Positions 14,893 to 21,695 of a stretch of 30,754 nucleotides of DNA are shown in pieces. The notes beneath the pieces were generated by a model. It saw nothing but the letters and a program-made list of their open reading frames with translations. It did no database searches and was not told the DNA's origin. Within the stretch, counting starts at the first letter, position 1; each line of letters starts with the position of its first letter. A program made the position numbers and the translations under genes. The stretch lies in the IMG/VR virus record IMGVR_UViG_3300037963_001337, positions 1 through 30,754 of that record. One strand, written 5' to 3'. The stretch is from a virus.

Positions 14893-15526
14893 CTTATTAG
14901 TATTTGCATTAATCATAATATTGCTCTTCATTGGAGCTGCTGCAAATGCAACAGATAACTCTGTCAGTAATCAGACCAACACTAGCGGTAGCAATACTTC
15001 TATATCTGGTGGGTATACTTCTACTACTAACAATAGTTATAGCGGTGGACAGACTAACACAACTACCCATAATTCGACTAATTCGACCAAAAATTCTAAA
15101 ATACCAGTCGGAACTGCGACTGCCCCATCTATGAGTTCTTATTCGCAAGACCTTTGTATAGTGGGTGTAAGTGGTGGAGTTCAAGTTACAGGGTTTGGTG
15201 TATCGGGTGGAACTTATGTTACTGATGAGAATTGCGAGAGAATGAAACTATCAAAGCTCCTTTATGACTTTAATATGAGAGTTGCATCCATAGCAATTCT
15301 TTGTCAGGATGACAGAGTTTTTTCAGCAATGGAACATGCAGGTACACCATGCCCGTTTGAAGGGGCTATTGGCAAAGATGCAGAAATGCAATGGAAGAAG
15401 TATGATATAGAAAGACCTGACTATGATAAATATATAGAAAAACTAAAAAGGAGACATGCTATAGATAACAAAACAGAATTTGTTCCTATAGATACAGAAT
15501 ACGACTTGTATGGAGATGATGATTAA
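14882..15526 (+). CDS. Secreted protein with Asn/Ser/Thr-rich linker and Cys-containing domain
   Basis: The 214-residue product has a clear signal peptide (MRSSLLVFALIIILLFIGAA, likely cut after ANA at about 23). A low-complexity N/S/T/G stretch (25-75) follows, then a C-terminal domain with GVSGGVQVTGFGVSGGTYVT, DENCERMKLSKLLYDFNM, VASIAILCQDDRVFSAMEHA and GTPCPFEGAIG. That domain (C-E-R-x-K-L-x-x-x-L, then A-x-L-C-Q-D-x-R-V-F-x-A-M-x-x-A-G-T-P-C-P) occurs in environmental phages with no assigned function. It is probably periplasmic or surface-exposed. Its start overlaps the preceding gene by 11 nt. Confidence 0.65.
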   Translation: MRSSLLVFALIIILLFIGAAANATDNSVSNQTNTSGSNTSISGGYTSTTNNSYSGGQTNTTTHNSTNSTKNSKIPVGTATAPSMSSYSQDLCIVGVSGGVQVTGFGVSGGTYVTDENCERMKLSKLLYDFNMRVASIAILCQDDRVFSAMEHAGTPCPFEGAIGKDAEMQWKKYDIERPDYDKYIEKLKRRHAIDNKTEFVPIDTEYDLYGDDD

Positions 15527-16832
15527 ATGTTTATACTTGTCATTAATACTATTCTTGATAGTGTGGGCAGTTCAAGCAGAAGAGATTACGACAGGAAACC
15601 TATTACCGAATGGTACAAACAACTCAAGCAGTTATCAAAGTGTAGATACCACAATACCAAACATAACAACAAATGGCTTTAATACTTCTGGAGGTATAAG
15701 AGATTGGGGTCAAGAAATAGAAACTACTGGTACAGGTAGTATTAACTATACTGGCAACTTAACTGACCATGCCACACAACAGCAATTAGATAATGGGATA
15801 ACCCTTAACTCTACAACAATAGTACAAAACTGTGAGTGGCAAGGCTCTAACTGGCAATGTGGTCAAGCAAGAGCAGGTCAAGATTCATTTACTACGACTG
15901 TAAAAATATTAGATGAAAATGGCAATACTTTGGCAATAGTAAATCAAACTAGAAACAATGATGCTGGGTATGGCAATAATGCTTTTAAGTATGAAGATTC
16001 TGTTAGCTATACAGGTGCAGGAAGCAATCAGTTTTATTGGGAATGGGAAGGTGTAGATGAAGGTAGCTATGTAGACTTAGGTGGACCTAACCTTCTAGGT
16101 GCAAAACTTACAATGACTTATGATGATACTGTTATAGAGCAAGAAGTAATTGAAGAAATACAGGAAGTGTTAGATGAATTTGTAGAATGGGAAACATCTT
16201 TTGTAGAACCTGAAGTTGTAGAAGAATTTATACCTTTGCCAGTTTTGATAGAAGAACTACCTATGTTAGTATTAGAAGAAGAAGAGCTTATCGAAGTCCT
16301 CGAAACAGCTCAAGAATTAGAAGAAGAATTCGAAGAAGTGGAGATACTGCAAGTGTTTGGTGGACCAGAAATAGTAGAAGAACCAGAAGAAGAAGATACG
16401 AGTAGCGAACCTGCTGTAGCACAGATAGAAGAAGAAGTTTTAGAAGAATCTGAAACTGAAGAAACATCTGTTAATGAACCAACAGTAAAAGTTGAAGTAA
16501 CTGTTCAAGCAATAGACAAACAAATTAAAAAAGCAGTTAAGTCTGTAGAGCAACAATTGTCTGCTACAAATATCATTGCTGCAAAAGTTATAGAATCTAA
16601 ACAACCAGATATTTCTTCTTACTACAAAACATATACAGACCCAAGAAGAATTTATGAAGGCAACGATTATCAAGACTTAAGAATGTTGGGCGGCAAACAA
16701 ATTTATGCAGAAAACAAAATGATACAAGTTGCACAAAACGACCCTCTATATATTTATCAAGAACGAATTAGACAAGCAACACTTAAAAGAGTTATACTAG
16801 AAAAAGAACTAAGAATTTTACAAGGAAGGTAA
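15510..16832 (+). CDS. Secreted acidic protein with Glu-rich central region
   Basis: A 440-residue protein with a signal peptide (MEMMIKCLYLSLILFLIVWA, cut probably after VQA at about 23). Residues 25-205 form an Asn/Ser/Thr/Gly-rich beta domain including CEWQGSNWQCGQARAGQDSF. Residues about 210-330 are extremely Glu-rich (runs such as EEEELIEVLETAQELEEEFE). The C-terminal part is helical and basic (IYQERIRQATLKRVILEKEL). The start overlaps the upstream gene by 17 nt, and two further in-frame Met codons (15516, 15519) are possible. Together with the protein before it, it forms a secreted pair of unknown role. Confidence 0.6.
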   Translation: MEMMIKCLYLSLILFLIVWAVQAEEITTGNLLPNGTNNSSSYQSVDTTIPNITTNGFNTSGGIRDWGQEIETTGTGSINYTGNLTDHATQQQLDNGITLNSTTIVQNCEWQGSNWQCGQARAGQDSFTTTVKILDENGNTLAIVNQTRNNDAGYGNNAFKYEDSVSYTGAGSNQFYWEWEGVDEGSYVDLGGPNLLGAKLTMTYDDTVIEQEVIEEIQEVLDEFVEWETSFVEPEVVEEFIPLPVLIEELPMLVLEEEELIEVLETAQELEEEFEEVEILQVFGGPEIVEEPEEEDTSSEPAVAQIEEEVLEESETEETSVNEPTVKVEVTVQAIDKQIKKAVKSVEQQLSATNIIAAKVIESKQPDISSYYKTYTDPRRIYEGNDYQDLRMLGGKQIYAENKMIQVAQNDPLYIYQERIRQATLKRVILEKELRILQGR

Positions 16833-16833
16833 G

Positions 16834-17070
16834 ATGATAGAAACATTACAAAAGTATGCAATGATTATTGGAGTAGTTATGACTATCGGTGGTGGCTTTT
16901 ATGCTTGGGGTGTCTTTAACAATAGACTTGATGCAGTGTCAGCAGCAGTTGGTTCTGACACAGTTGAACAACTTCAAAAGCAAGTTGCCGTGATAGACAA
17001 GAAATTAGAAGTTTTAGAAGCAAAGTTTGATGAACTTAAGGCAAAAACTGATAATCCACTAGGTAAATAG
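16834..17070 (+). CDS. Single-TM coiled-coil protein, candidate inner-membrane spanin
   Basis: A 78-residue protein with an N-terminal membrane span (about residues 8-27, YAMIIGVVMTIGGGFYAWGV) and a coiled coil with hydrophobic heptads (VEQLQKQVAVIDKKLEVLEA). This i-spanin-like topology, just upstream of a lipoprotein gene, suggests part of the envelope-disruption step. AAGGAAGGTAAG, which also contains the previous stop, provides the ribosome-binding site. Confidence 0.5.
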   Translation: MIETLQKYAMIIGVVMTIGGGFYAWGVFNNRLDAVSAAVGSDTVEQLQKQVAVIDKKLEVLEAKFDELKAKTDNPLGK

Positions 17071-17081
17071 GTCAACATCGC

Positions 17082-17363
17082 ATGAGAAGCACAGAAACAG
17101 GGCAAATAAAGCAGGTAGCTAGAAAAGCATATATTATCATTGCTTTTATCTTGTTTGGGCTTGTATCGTGCTCTAAAGCAGTCAAATTTCAACGAGAGTT
17201 GCCAGAAATGATAAAATATAACAAAGTTGAGTTTGTTGAGTGTCCTGCCGACATATCGGGATATCTTTGCATCAAAAATACGGATGCAATCAATTCTGTG
17301 ATAGACTTAAAGAATTGCCAAGAGCAAAATAGATTCTTAAGAGAGATGTTAGATGGAGACTGA
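17082..17363 (+). CDS. Lipoprotein, candidate outer-membrane spanin
   Basis: A 93-residue protein with a basic n-region, hydrophobic span (AYIIIAFILFGLVSC) and a lipobox L-V-S-C with Cys 30. The mature part is short, has paired Cys residues (CPADISGYLC) and ends in a polar helix. Position after the single-TM coiled-coil gene fits an o-spanin. The ATG has only a weak AGGT upstream. Other lipoprotein roles remain open. Confidence 0.55.
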   Translation: MRSTETGQIKQVARKAYIIIAFILFGLVSCSKAVKFQRELPEMIKYNKVEFVECPADISGYLCIKNTDAINSVIDLKNCQEQNRFLREMLDGD

Positions 17364-17613
17364 GCTACTAGCAGTATTAAGCCAAGCACCAGCTTTAGTA
17401 ATAATTGTTTGGTTAGTTATGAAACAACAAAATGGAAATGGAAATGGTAGCACAGAACTTATAAGAACAATTGCTAGGTCATTAGAAAAAATGGCAGAAG
17501 CACAAGCAGAAGCAAATAGAATTGCAGAGAAGAGAGCAGAGGGATTTGAAAAATGGGTAGAACTCCAAAAGAGCCAATGCCAACAACAATTCGTGTCAAG
17601 AAACCAAAAATAG
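17353..17613 (+). CDS. Small membrane protein with coiled coil
   Basis: An 86-residue protein with one N-terminal span (about 5-23, LLAVLSQAPALVIIVWLVMK), a flexible Gly/Asn spacer (QNGNGNGST) and a long Ala/Glu/Arg helix (AEAQAEANRIAEKRAEGFEK). It overlaps the lipoprotein gene by 11 nt and the nuclease gene by 61 nt. Role unknown; membrane topology suggests that it belongs to the lysis/envelope group. Confidence 0.55.
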   Translation: METELLAVLSQAPALVIIVWLVMKQQNGNGNGSTELIRTIARSLEKMAEAQAEANRIAEKRAEGFEKWVELQKSQCQQQFVSRNQK

Positions 17614-17918
17614 ATTATCCAAAACTTTTAGTAGACCAAATAATGTCTACAAATTTACCTGCACCAATTCGTGAACATAGGTTTCATGAAACTCGTAAAT
17701 GGCGATTCGACTTAGCTTGGCTAAAATATAAATTAGCTGTAGAAGTCGAGGGTGGGATTTGGGTTTATGGTCGCCACAATAGAGCTGCAACTTTTTTAAA
17801 AGACATGGAAAAGTATAATAATGCTTGTTTATTAGGGTGGAGTGTGTTAAGATTGTCAACAGACATGGTTAAAAGTGGAGAAGGCTTGAAATTAATTACT
17901 ATGTTTTTTGAAGGTTGA
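17553..17918 (+). CDS. Small PD-(D/E)xK/Vsr-type nuclease-like protein
   Basis: The 121-residue product contains EHRFHETRKWRFDLAWLKYK, then LAVEVEGGIWVYGRH and DMEKYNNACLLGWSVLRLST. The F-D-x-A-W ... x-V-E-V-E-G-G ... H ... K-Y-N-x-A ... G-W-x-V-x-R arrangement is that of small phage endonucleases of the Vsr/DUF559-like superfamily; Asp and the E-x-E likely bind metal. It could act as a resolvase or nicking enzyme in DNA processing. AGAGGG (17538-17543) is 9 nt before the ATG at 17553; a shorter start at 17577 is possible. Confidence 0.65.
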   Translation: MGRTPKEPMPTTIRVKKPKIDYPKLLVDQIMSTNLPAPIREHRFHETRKWRFDLAWLKYKLAVEVEGGIWVYGRHNRAATFLKDMEKYNNACLLGWSVLRLSTDMVKSGEGLKLITMFFEG

Positions 17919-18706
17919 GAAAAAAAACTCACATAAGAACTGTCTTTATATCAGACATTCATATACCTTATGAAGACAAAAAGGCTCTTGGGATGGCTAT
18001 GGAAATTCTCAAGGACTTAGACTTAAAAGATACAGATAATATTATTATTGGTGGAGACCTGCTAGACTATTATCCGTTATCAACATTCTCACCTGACCTT
18101 ACAGCTTCTAATATAGAAATAGAATTGTTTGAAGGTGTATCTTGGTTAAACAAGCTTAGAAAGATAGCACCTAGACCTAGCATATATTTCTTTGAAGGTA
18201 ATCACGAACAAAGGATGCAAAAAAAGATTTTATCTTGTTGTGCGGCACTAGCTCCATTCTTAGCTAACAGGTTACACTTGCATGAAATCCTAGAGTTTAA
18301 AAAGTTTAAAATCAGAAATGTAAGTTCACCTTTTACACTTAACAAAAAACTTTATTATATGCATGGACATGAAAAACGAGGCTTCGCTACACCACAGCAC
18401 ATAGCAAATGTAAATTTAAAATACTACAACAGGAATGTAATCTTTGGACATCATCATAGATTTGATATGACTGTAGCAACACAGCTAGATGGCTCACTTC
18501 TTGGTGGTTGGGCTAATGGTTGTCTTGCAGATTTATCTCGTATGCCTGGTGGTTTATATTCACCATTCGACAATACACAAAGAGGACTTACAATAGTTTA
18601 TGAAAAAACTAATGGCTTTTTTAGTGTAGAACAATACATGTTCATTCCGAACAAGAAAAAAGGTTATGAATGTCTTGTTAATGGCAAAGACTATACATCT
18701 AAATAA
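17915..18706 (+). CDS. Calcineurin-like metallophosphoesterase
   Basis: A 263-residue enzyme with all the metal-binding blocks of the family: SDIH (13-16), GGDLLD (46-51), GNHE (95-98), HGHE (150-153) and GHHH (178-181). Members hydrolyse phosphate mono- or diesters. The start must be a non-ATG codon: the TTG at 17915 overlaps the previous TGA (TTGA), and the next in-frame ATG (17994) would remove the D-x-H motif. GAAGG precedes it directly, so translation is likely coupled. It ends against the convergent regulator gene with a 16-nt overlap. Substrate unknown. Confidence 0.75.
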   Translation: MRKKTHIRTVFISDIHIPYEDKKALGMAMEILKDLDLKDTDNIIIGGDLLDYYPLSTFSPDLTASNIEIELFEGVSWLNKLRKIAPRPSIYFFEGNHEQRMQKKILSCCAALAPFLANRLHLHEILEFKKFKIRNVSSPFTLNKKLYYMHGHEKRGFATPQHIANVNLKYYNRNVIFGHHHRFDMTVATQLDGSLLGGWANGCLADLSRMPGGLYSPFDNTQRGLTIVYEKTNGFFSVEQYMFIPNKKKGYECLVNGKDYTSK

Positions 18707-19038
18707 TCAGCAATTCTTTTTATAAATATAGAAGTTGGTATATCACCAGATTCAATTCTAGTTACAACAGAAGCAAATGTTCCAACTTTGTTAGCAACTT
18801 CAGCTTGTGTTTTCTTTAACAATTTTCTTTTAATTCGTATCTGATGATGTATTGGATATTGTTTTTTGCAAGCATCAAATTCGTTTAGAAGTTTTTGTCT
18901 AACAATCTCAGGATTGTTTTTTCTTCTATTACAAATAAAAGATAGATATTGCTTAGTAACACCAAGTCTTTCGCCAATCTCCCTATAGGTTTTATTGTTG
19001 AAAATTCGTTCTTTTTCTATTTCTATTATCTTCATCAT
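18691..19038 (-). CDS. Transcriptional regulator with two HTH segments
   Basis: A 115-residue protein. Residues 14-38 (TYREIGERLGVTKQYLSFIC) form one helix-turn-helix. Residues 69-113 form an XRE-type one: KRKLLKKTQAEVANKVGTFA, then VVTRIESGDIPTSIFIKRIA. Having two within 115 residues is unusual. It is the only minus-strand gene in this half and faces the early region, with the 19066-19093 promoter between them, so I infer that it controls the early operon. Two TTGACA direct repeats, 10 bp apart, lie in that promoter and could be its binding site. Without an integrase, a lysogeny role is uncertain. Confidence 0.65.
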   Translation of the reverse strand: MMKIIEIEKERIFNNKTYREIGERLGVTKQYLSFICNRRKNNPEIVRQKLLNEFDACKKQYPIHHQIRIKRKLLKKTQAEVANKVGTFASVVTRIESGDIPTSIFIKRIADYLDV

Positions 19039-19065
19039 ACAGATAACTTACAACATTTTTTACAT

Positions 19066-19093
19066 TTGACAAGTGTTGACATTAATATATAAT
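19066..19093 (+). promoter_or_regulatory. Early promoter with repeated TTGACA
   Basis: TTGACA (19066-19071), 16 nt, TATAAT (19088-19093): close to the sigma-70 consensus. A second TTGACA (19076-19081) lies 10 bp after the first, on the same face of the helix. Transcription would start near 19100, giving a short leader with AGGAGGG before the ATG at 19115. It also separates the regulator gene from the early genes. Confidence 0.7.
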
Positions 19094-19114
19094 AATTACA
19101 TAAGGAGGGTCAAT

Positions 19115-19327
19115 ATGACTAAGTATACATACGGCGATAACGACACTATTGTAGAAGCTAGAACCTATGATGAGTTTTTTGAAAACTTATCTAAATACAA
19201 ACATTTCTATCCTTTTACAAAAGGTTGTCCAATCGAACTAAAGAAGAGATTGTGCAAGATGTACGATACAACTTTAGCTGGTTTATCTTATAGAGACACC
19301 AAGCAGATATTCGACAAGTTACAATGA
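19115..19327 (+). CDS. First early gene, 70-residue protein
   Basis: I take the ATG at 19115, which follows a strong AAGGAGGG (19102-19109) and the early promoter. An in-frame upstream start at 19073 would lie within the promoter. The product begins MTKYTYGDNDTIVEARTYDE and has several Cys and Tyr residues and a KKRLCKMYDTTLAGLSYRD segment. No family recognised. Being first in the early operon, it may be an early host-modifying protein or regulator, which is inference from position. Confidence 0.65.
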   Translation: MTKYTYGDNDTIVEARTYDEFFENLSKYKHFYPFTKGCPIELKKRLCKMYDTTLAGLSYRDTKQIFDKLQ

Positions 19328-19343
19328 AAGGGGATTATAAGAC

Positions 19344-19493
19344 ATGCCAAAGAAAGTAACTAAAGATAACATGCAAAAAGGTTCTGGTTTTTTCAAGCAA
19401 CAGCATGAGAAAAATGCAGATGAAATGAAAAAGAAAAGAACAAAGGCAACAAAAAGTCAAAGAGCGACTTATGCCAAAAGGAAGGGAAGCTAA
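19344..19493 (+). CDS. Basic microprotein, copy 1
   Basis: A 49-residue Lys/Arg-rich protein: MPKKVTKDNMQKGSGFFKQQ, then a tail with KATKSQRATYAKRKGS. GAAAGGGG (19326-19333) is upstream, and the stop overlaps the next start (TAATG). The tail resembles that of the next protein (A-x-K-S-x-x-A-x-Y-A-x-x-K), suggesting tandem duplication. Nucleic-acid or ribosome binding would fit the charge. Confidence 0.6.
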   Translation: MPKKVTKDNMQKGSGFFKQQHEKNADEMKKKRTKATKSQRATYAKRKGS

Positions 19494-19633
19494 TGTTTAT
19501 GCATCAAAATGCAAGAGAAGATACTGGTGAAAAAAGAAAACAAAGAGTAGCCAGAGCAAAGAAAAGCAGAAATGCTTATTATGCAAACAAAAAATCTAGC
19601 AAGGAGGTAAAAAATGGCACTAAAAAAAGTTGA
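19493..19633 (+). CDS. Basic microprotein, copy 2, overlapping the next gene
   Basis: A 46-residue basic protein, MFMHQNAREDTGEKRKQRVA then RAKKSRNAYYANKKSSKEVK and so on. It starts on the previous stop and ends 20 nt inside the next gene. Its own codons include the AAGGAGGT ribosome-binding site of that gene. The A-K-K-S-R-N-A-Y-Y-A-N-K-K segment parallels the tail of copy 1, with about half the positions identical. Confidence 0.55.
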   Translation: MFMHQNAREDTGEKRKQRVARAKKSRNAYYANKKSSKEVKNGTKKS

Positions 19634-20078
19634 TGAAGGAACAAGAACTGTGTCTATCGATAAAGTTATTGGTAAGTCCAAAAACGGAATTGAGGTAAAT
19701 GGTGTGGCTTACTGGTATTCTAAAAAGTCTGGTCAGTCAGTTACTTTTGATGCTGGCGATGTTGTTCAGTTATCATACACACATCTTGTAGACAGCGAAA
19801 CAAAAGACAATGTTTACATGATACAGGACTTAGACTTTACAGATAACGATAAAGAAAAGCAGATTGATAAAGCTGCTGGACAATATGTATCAGAGTTTGA
19901 TGCTAAAGTTCCATCGCTTAATATATCATCATCACAACCCTTAGATAAAGATGAAAAAATTACTAACATGAACATCTTAAATCGAGCTGTAGACTATTGT
20001 ATTGCAACTGGAAACTTATCAGATGCAGATATTTTAGAAAGAGCTAAAACTTTTAAAGCTATGCTAAACCAATTTTAA
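19614..20078 (+). CDS. Early protein with possible OB-fold, ssDNA-binding candidate
   Basis: The 154-residue protein has an N-terminal strand-rich half (SIDKVIGKSKNGIEVNGVAY, SVTFDAGDVVQLSYTHLVD, NVYMIQDLDF), reminiscent of a five-strand OB fold. The C-terminal helical region, ITNMNILNRAVDYCIATGNL then LSDADILERAKTFKAML, is typical of a second domain. A strong AAGGAGGT precedes the ATG. Early position and shape make a single-strand DNA-binding or replication-accessory role plausible, but I see no defining motif. Confidence 0.5.
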   Translation: MALKKVDEGTRTVSIDKVIGKSKNGIEVNGVAYWYSKKSGQSVTFDAGDVVQLSYTHLVDSETKDNVYMIQDLDFTDNDKEKQIDKAAGQYVSEFDAKVPSLNISSSQPLDKDEKITNMNILNRAVDYCIATGNLSDADILERAKTFKAMLNQF

Positions 20079-20093
20079 TGGTATAGTTGTAAA

Positions 20094-20143
20094 GGGGCAG
20101 AGCTGTTTTTACCTCAAATTTAAACCCTCCGTGTCTCTGCCCT
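20094..20143 (+). terminator. Long-loop hairpin between early gene blocks
   Basis: GGGCAGAG (20095-20102) pairs perfectly with CTCTGCCC (20135-20142), with a further G-T pair outside, enclosing a 32-nt loop with a T5 tract and the sequence ACCTCAAATTTAAA. It lies just after the stop at 20078 and before the next promoter. There is no clean T-tail, so it may be an attenuator, a processing site or a weak terminator rather than a normal intrinsic terminator. Confidence 0.45.
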
Positions 20144-20151
20144 CATAACAT

Positions 20152-20180
20152 TTGACAATACAAATCTATAATGATATTAT
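20152..20180 (+). promoter_or_regulatory. Promoter of the replication gene
   Basis: TTGACA (20152-20157), 17 nt, TATTAT (20175-20180); a start near 20187 leaves a short leader with ACGGAGG before the ATG at 20204. The surrounding ACATTTGACAA (20148-20158) is identical to 19062-19072 at the early promoter, suggesting shared regulation. Confidence 0.65.
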
Positions 20181-20203
20181 ATTAGACAACGGAGGATTAA
20201 GTT

Positions 20204-20893
20204 ATGGACAAACCAAACTACTATGCTGTAATCACAGCAGAAGTAAGATACGATACAAGGCTAACACCTTTTGCTAAACTGATGTATGCAGAAGTTGTTG
20301 CTCTTGCTAACAAAGAAGGCTATTGCTGGGCTAACAATTCTTTTTTCGCAAAGAACTATGAGACAACAGAAAGAACAGTTCAAAGAGCATTGTCGTTGCT
20401 TGAAGAATACGGCTATATTCACAAAGAGATTACTAACAATAATACTGAAAGAAAGCTGTATATTACTATGACAAAACAGTCAGAAGGGGTAGACAAAACT
20501 GTCAGCACTTCCCCTGACAAAAAGGTCATACAGAATAATACAAGTAAGAATATTAAAAAAGAATATATATATAAAAGAGATTTAGAGGATTTTGGTAAGT
20601 TCTGGAATAAGCTACAAGGTAGAAAACTTCAAAAGCCATCTGCTTTGAAAGCCTATGTTCAGATAGATACCGAGTTCTCGGCAGAAGAGTTAGCTCAAAA
20701 GTTTAACGAGTTGTTACATTCTAGAGAAGAAAAGTATGTGCCATATCCACAAAAGTGGCTTAAGAACGAAGGATGGAATGATGAAATAAAAGAAGAATCT
20801 TCTGGCAAAGCATGGGTGTCGGATTCGGGAGTTTATAGAGATGCTGATGGTTACATTATATCAAAAGAAGAATATGAACAAATTTACAAATAA
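20204..20893 (+). CDS. Replication initiator-like protein (winged helix)
   Basis: A 229-residue protein. The N-terminal winged-helix (1-90) opens with YYAVITAEVRYDTRLTPFAK and continues with NKEGYCWANNSFFAKNYETT and RTVQRALSLLEEYGYIHKEI, the pattern of phage replication and primosomal initiators. The C-terminal part has FGKFWNKLQGRKLQKPSALK and YVPYPQKWLKNEGWNDE, a domain common in the same proteins. It probably marks or opens the origin and recruits host helicase. Own promoter; strong GGAGG ribosome-binding site. Confidence 0.7.
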   Translation: MDKPNYYAVITAEVRYDTRLTPFAKLMYAEVVALANKEGYCWANNSFFAKNYETTERTVQRALSLLEEYGYIHKEITNNNTERKLYITMTKQSEGVDKTVSTSPDKKVIQNNTSKNIKKEYIYKRDLEDFGKFWNKLQGRKLQKPSALKAYVQIDTEFSAEELAQKFNELLHSREEKYVPYPQKWLKNEGWNDEIKEESSGKAWVSDSGVYRDADGYIISKEEYEQIYK

Positions 20894-20934
20894 GTTGAAA
20901 AGGTTTATAAAAAATCTTATACTATGGAGGAATC

Positions 20935-21165
20935 ATGACTACAAACGAAGTACAAGATACTCTACTTTCAGATAAAGAATTAGAGGTAAAAATAATTAGA
21001 GATGCTTTGCACATGCACAAGCTTTGGTTTAAAGATGGTAGAATTATGCCTAGATATCTTAGTAAACTAGAAGCATTGTTAAGAAAATATGATGACAAAG
21101 AAACAACAATTTTAACCAAATATAATTTATCTGGAGATATTTATGACACAAGTGGTAACGACTAA
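20935..21165 (+). CDS. Small early protein, unknown
   Basis: A 76-residue helical protein, MTTNEVQDTLLSDKELEVKI then RDALHMHKLWFKDGRIMPRY and ALLRKYDDKE. GGAGGAATC is just before the ATG. It overlaps the next start by 23 nt. A replication-region accessory protein; no recognised family. Confidence 0.6.
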   Translation: MTTNEVQDTLLSDKELEVKIIRDALHMHKLWFKDGRIMPRYLSKLEALLRKYDDKETTILTKYNLSGDIYDTSGND

Positions 21166-21685
21166 TAATGAAATAGCTGAGAATAATTATGTAAAACTAG
21201 CTCCTATGCTAGAAAGACTAAACAACATAAACCTAGCAATTTTAAAAGGTAGACTTGAAAGAGGCATGTATTTAGCCAAAATAAAACACGATAAAGTTTA
21301 TCAAGGTTACGATGGTTGGGTTAGCAGTTGGACAGAATTTTTAGATAGCATTGGAATAGCAAGAGAAACAGCAAGACAAGATATGGAGATTTATGCCGAG
21401 TTTGCAAGCTATGTGCAAGCTAATCCCAAACTTGCAGAAAGTTTAACTTACGAAAGGTTAGTTAGACTATTACCAGTAGTAAAATCAAATCCAGATATAA
21501 AATTAAAAGTTATAGAAATGGCGGCTACAGCAAGTAGGTTCGATTTTGATAACAATGTAAAAGAATTGAAAGGACAAACTCCAGATGATAAATGTATAAA
21601 TCCTAGTGATTGCACAAGTCCAAAAATCATTTTGGAAAAGTGTCAAATATGTGGGGTGACTTATCGCAGGAAAGACTTGGAATAG
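21143..21685 (+). CDS. DUF3102-like helical protein with C-terminal Cys motif
   Basis: A 180-residue protein. The segment LKGRLERGMYLAKIKHDKVY followed by DGWVSSWTEFLDSIGIARET and ARQDMEIYAEF resembles the DUF3102-type pattern in phage and plasmid proteins (an L-x-x-x-K ... W-x-x-F-L-x-x-x-G-I-x-x-x-T-A helix pair). The C-terminus has DCTSPKIILEKCQICGVTYR, with a C-x-x-C that could form a zinc ribbon with the upstream Cys residues. Function unknown; a DNA-binding role is possible. Confidence 0.5.
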   Translation: MTQVVTTNNEIAENNYVKLAPMLERLNNINLAILKGRLERGMYLAKIKHDKVYQGYDGWVSSWTEFLDSIGIARETARQDMEIYAEFASYVQANPKLAESLTYERLVRLLPVVKSNPDIKLKVIEMAATASRFDFDNNVKELKGQTPDDKCINPSDCTSPKIILEKCQICGVTYRRKDLE

Positions 21686-21695
21686 AGGATTTGAA

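Noticed and set aside
20152-20172. TTGACA with the nearer TATAAT (20167-20172)
   Set aside because: Only 9 nt apart; the TATTAT at 17 nt is the functional spacing.
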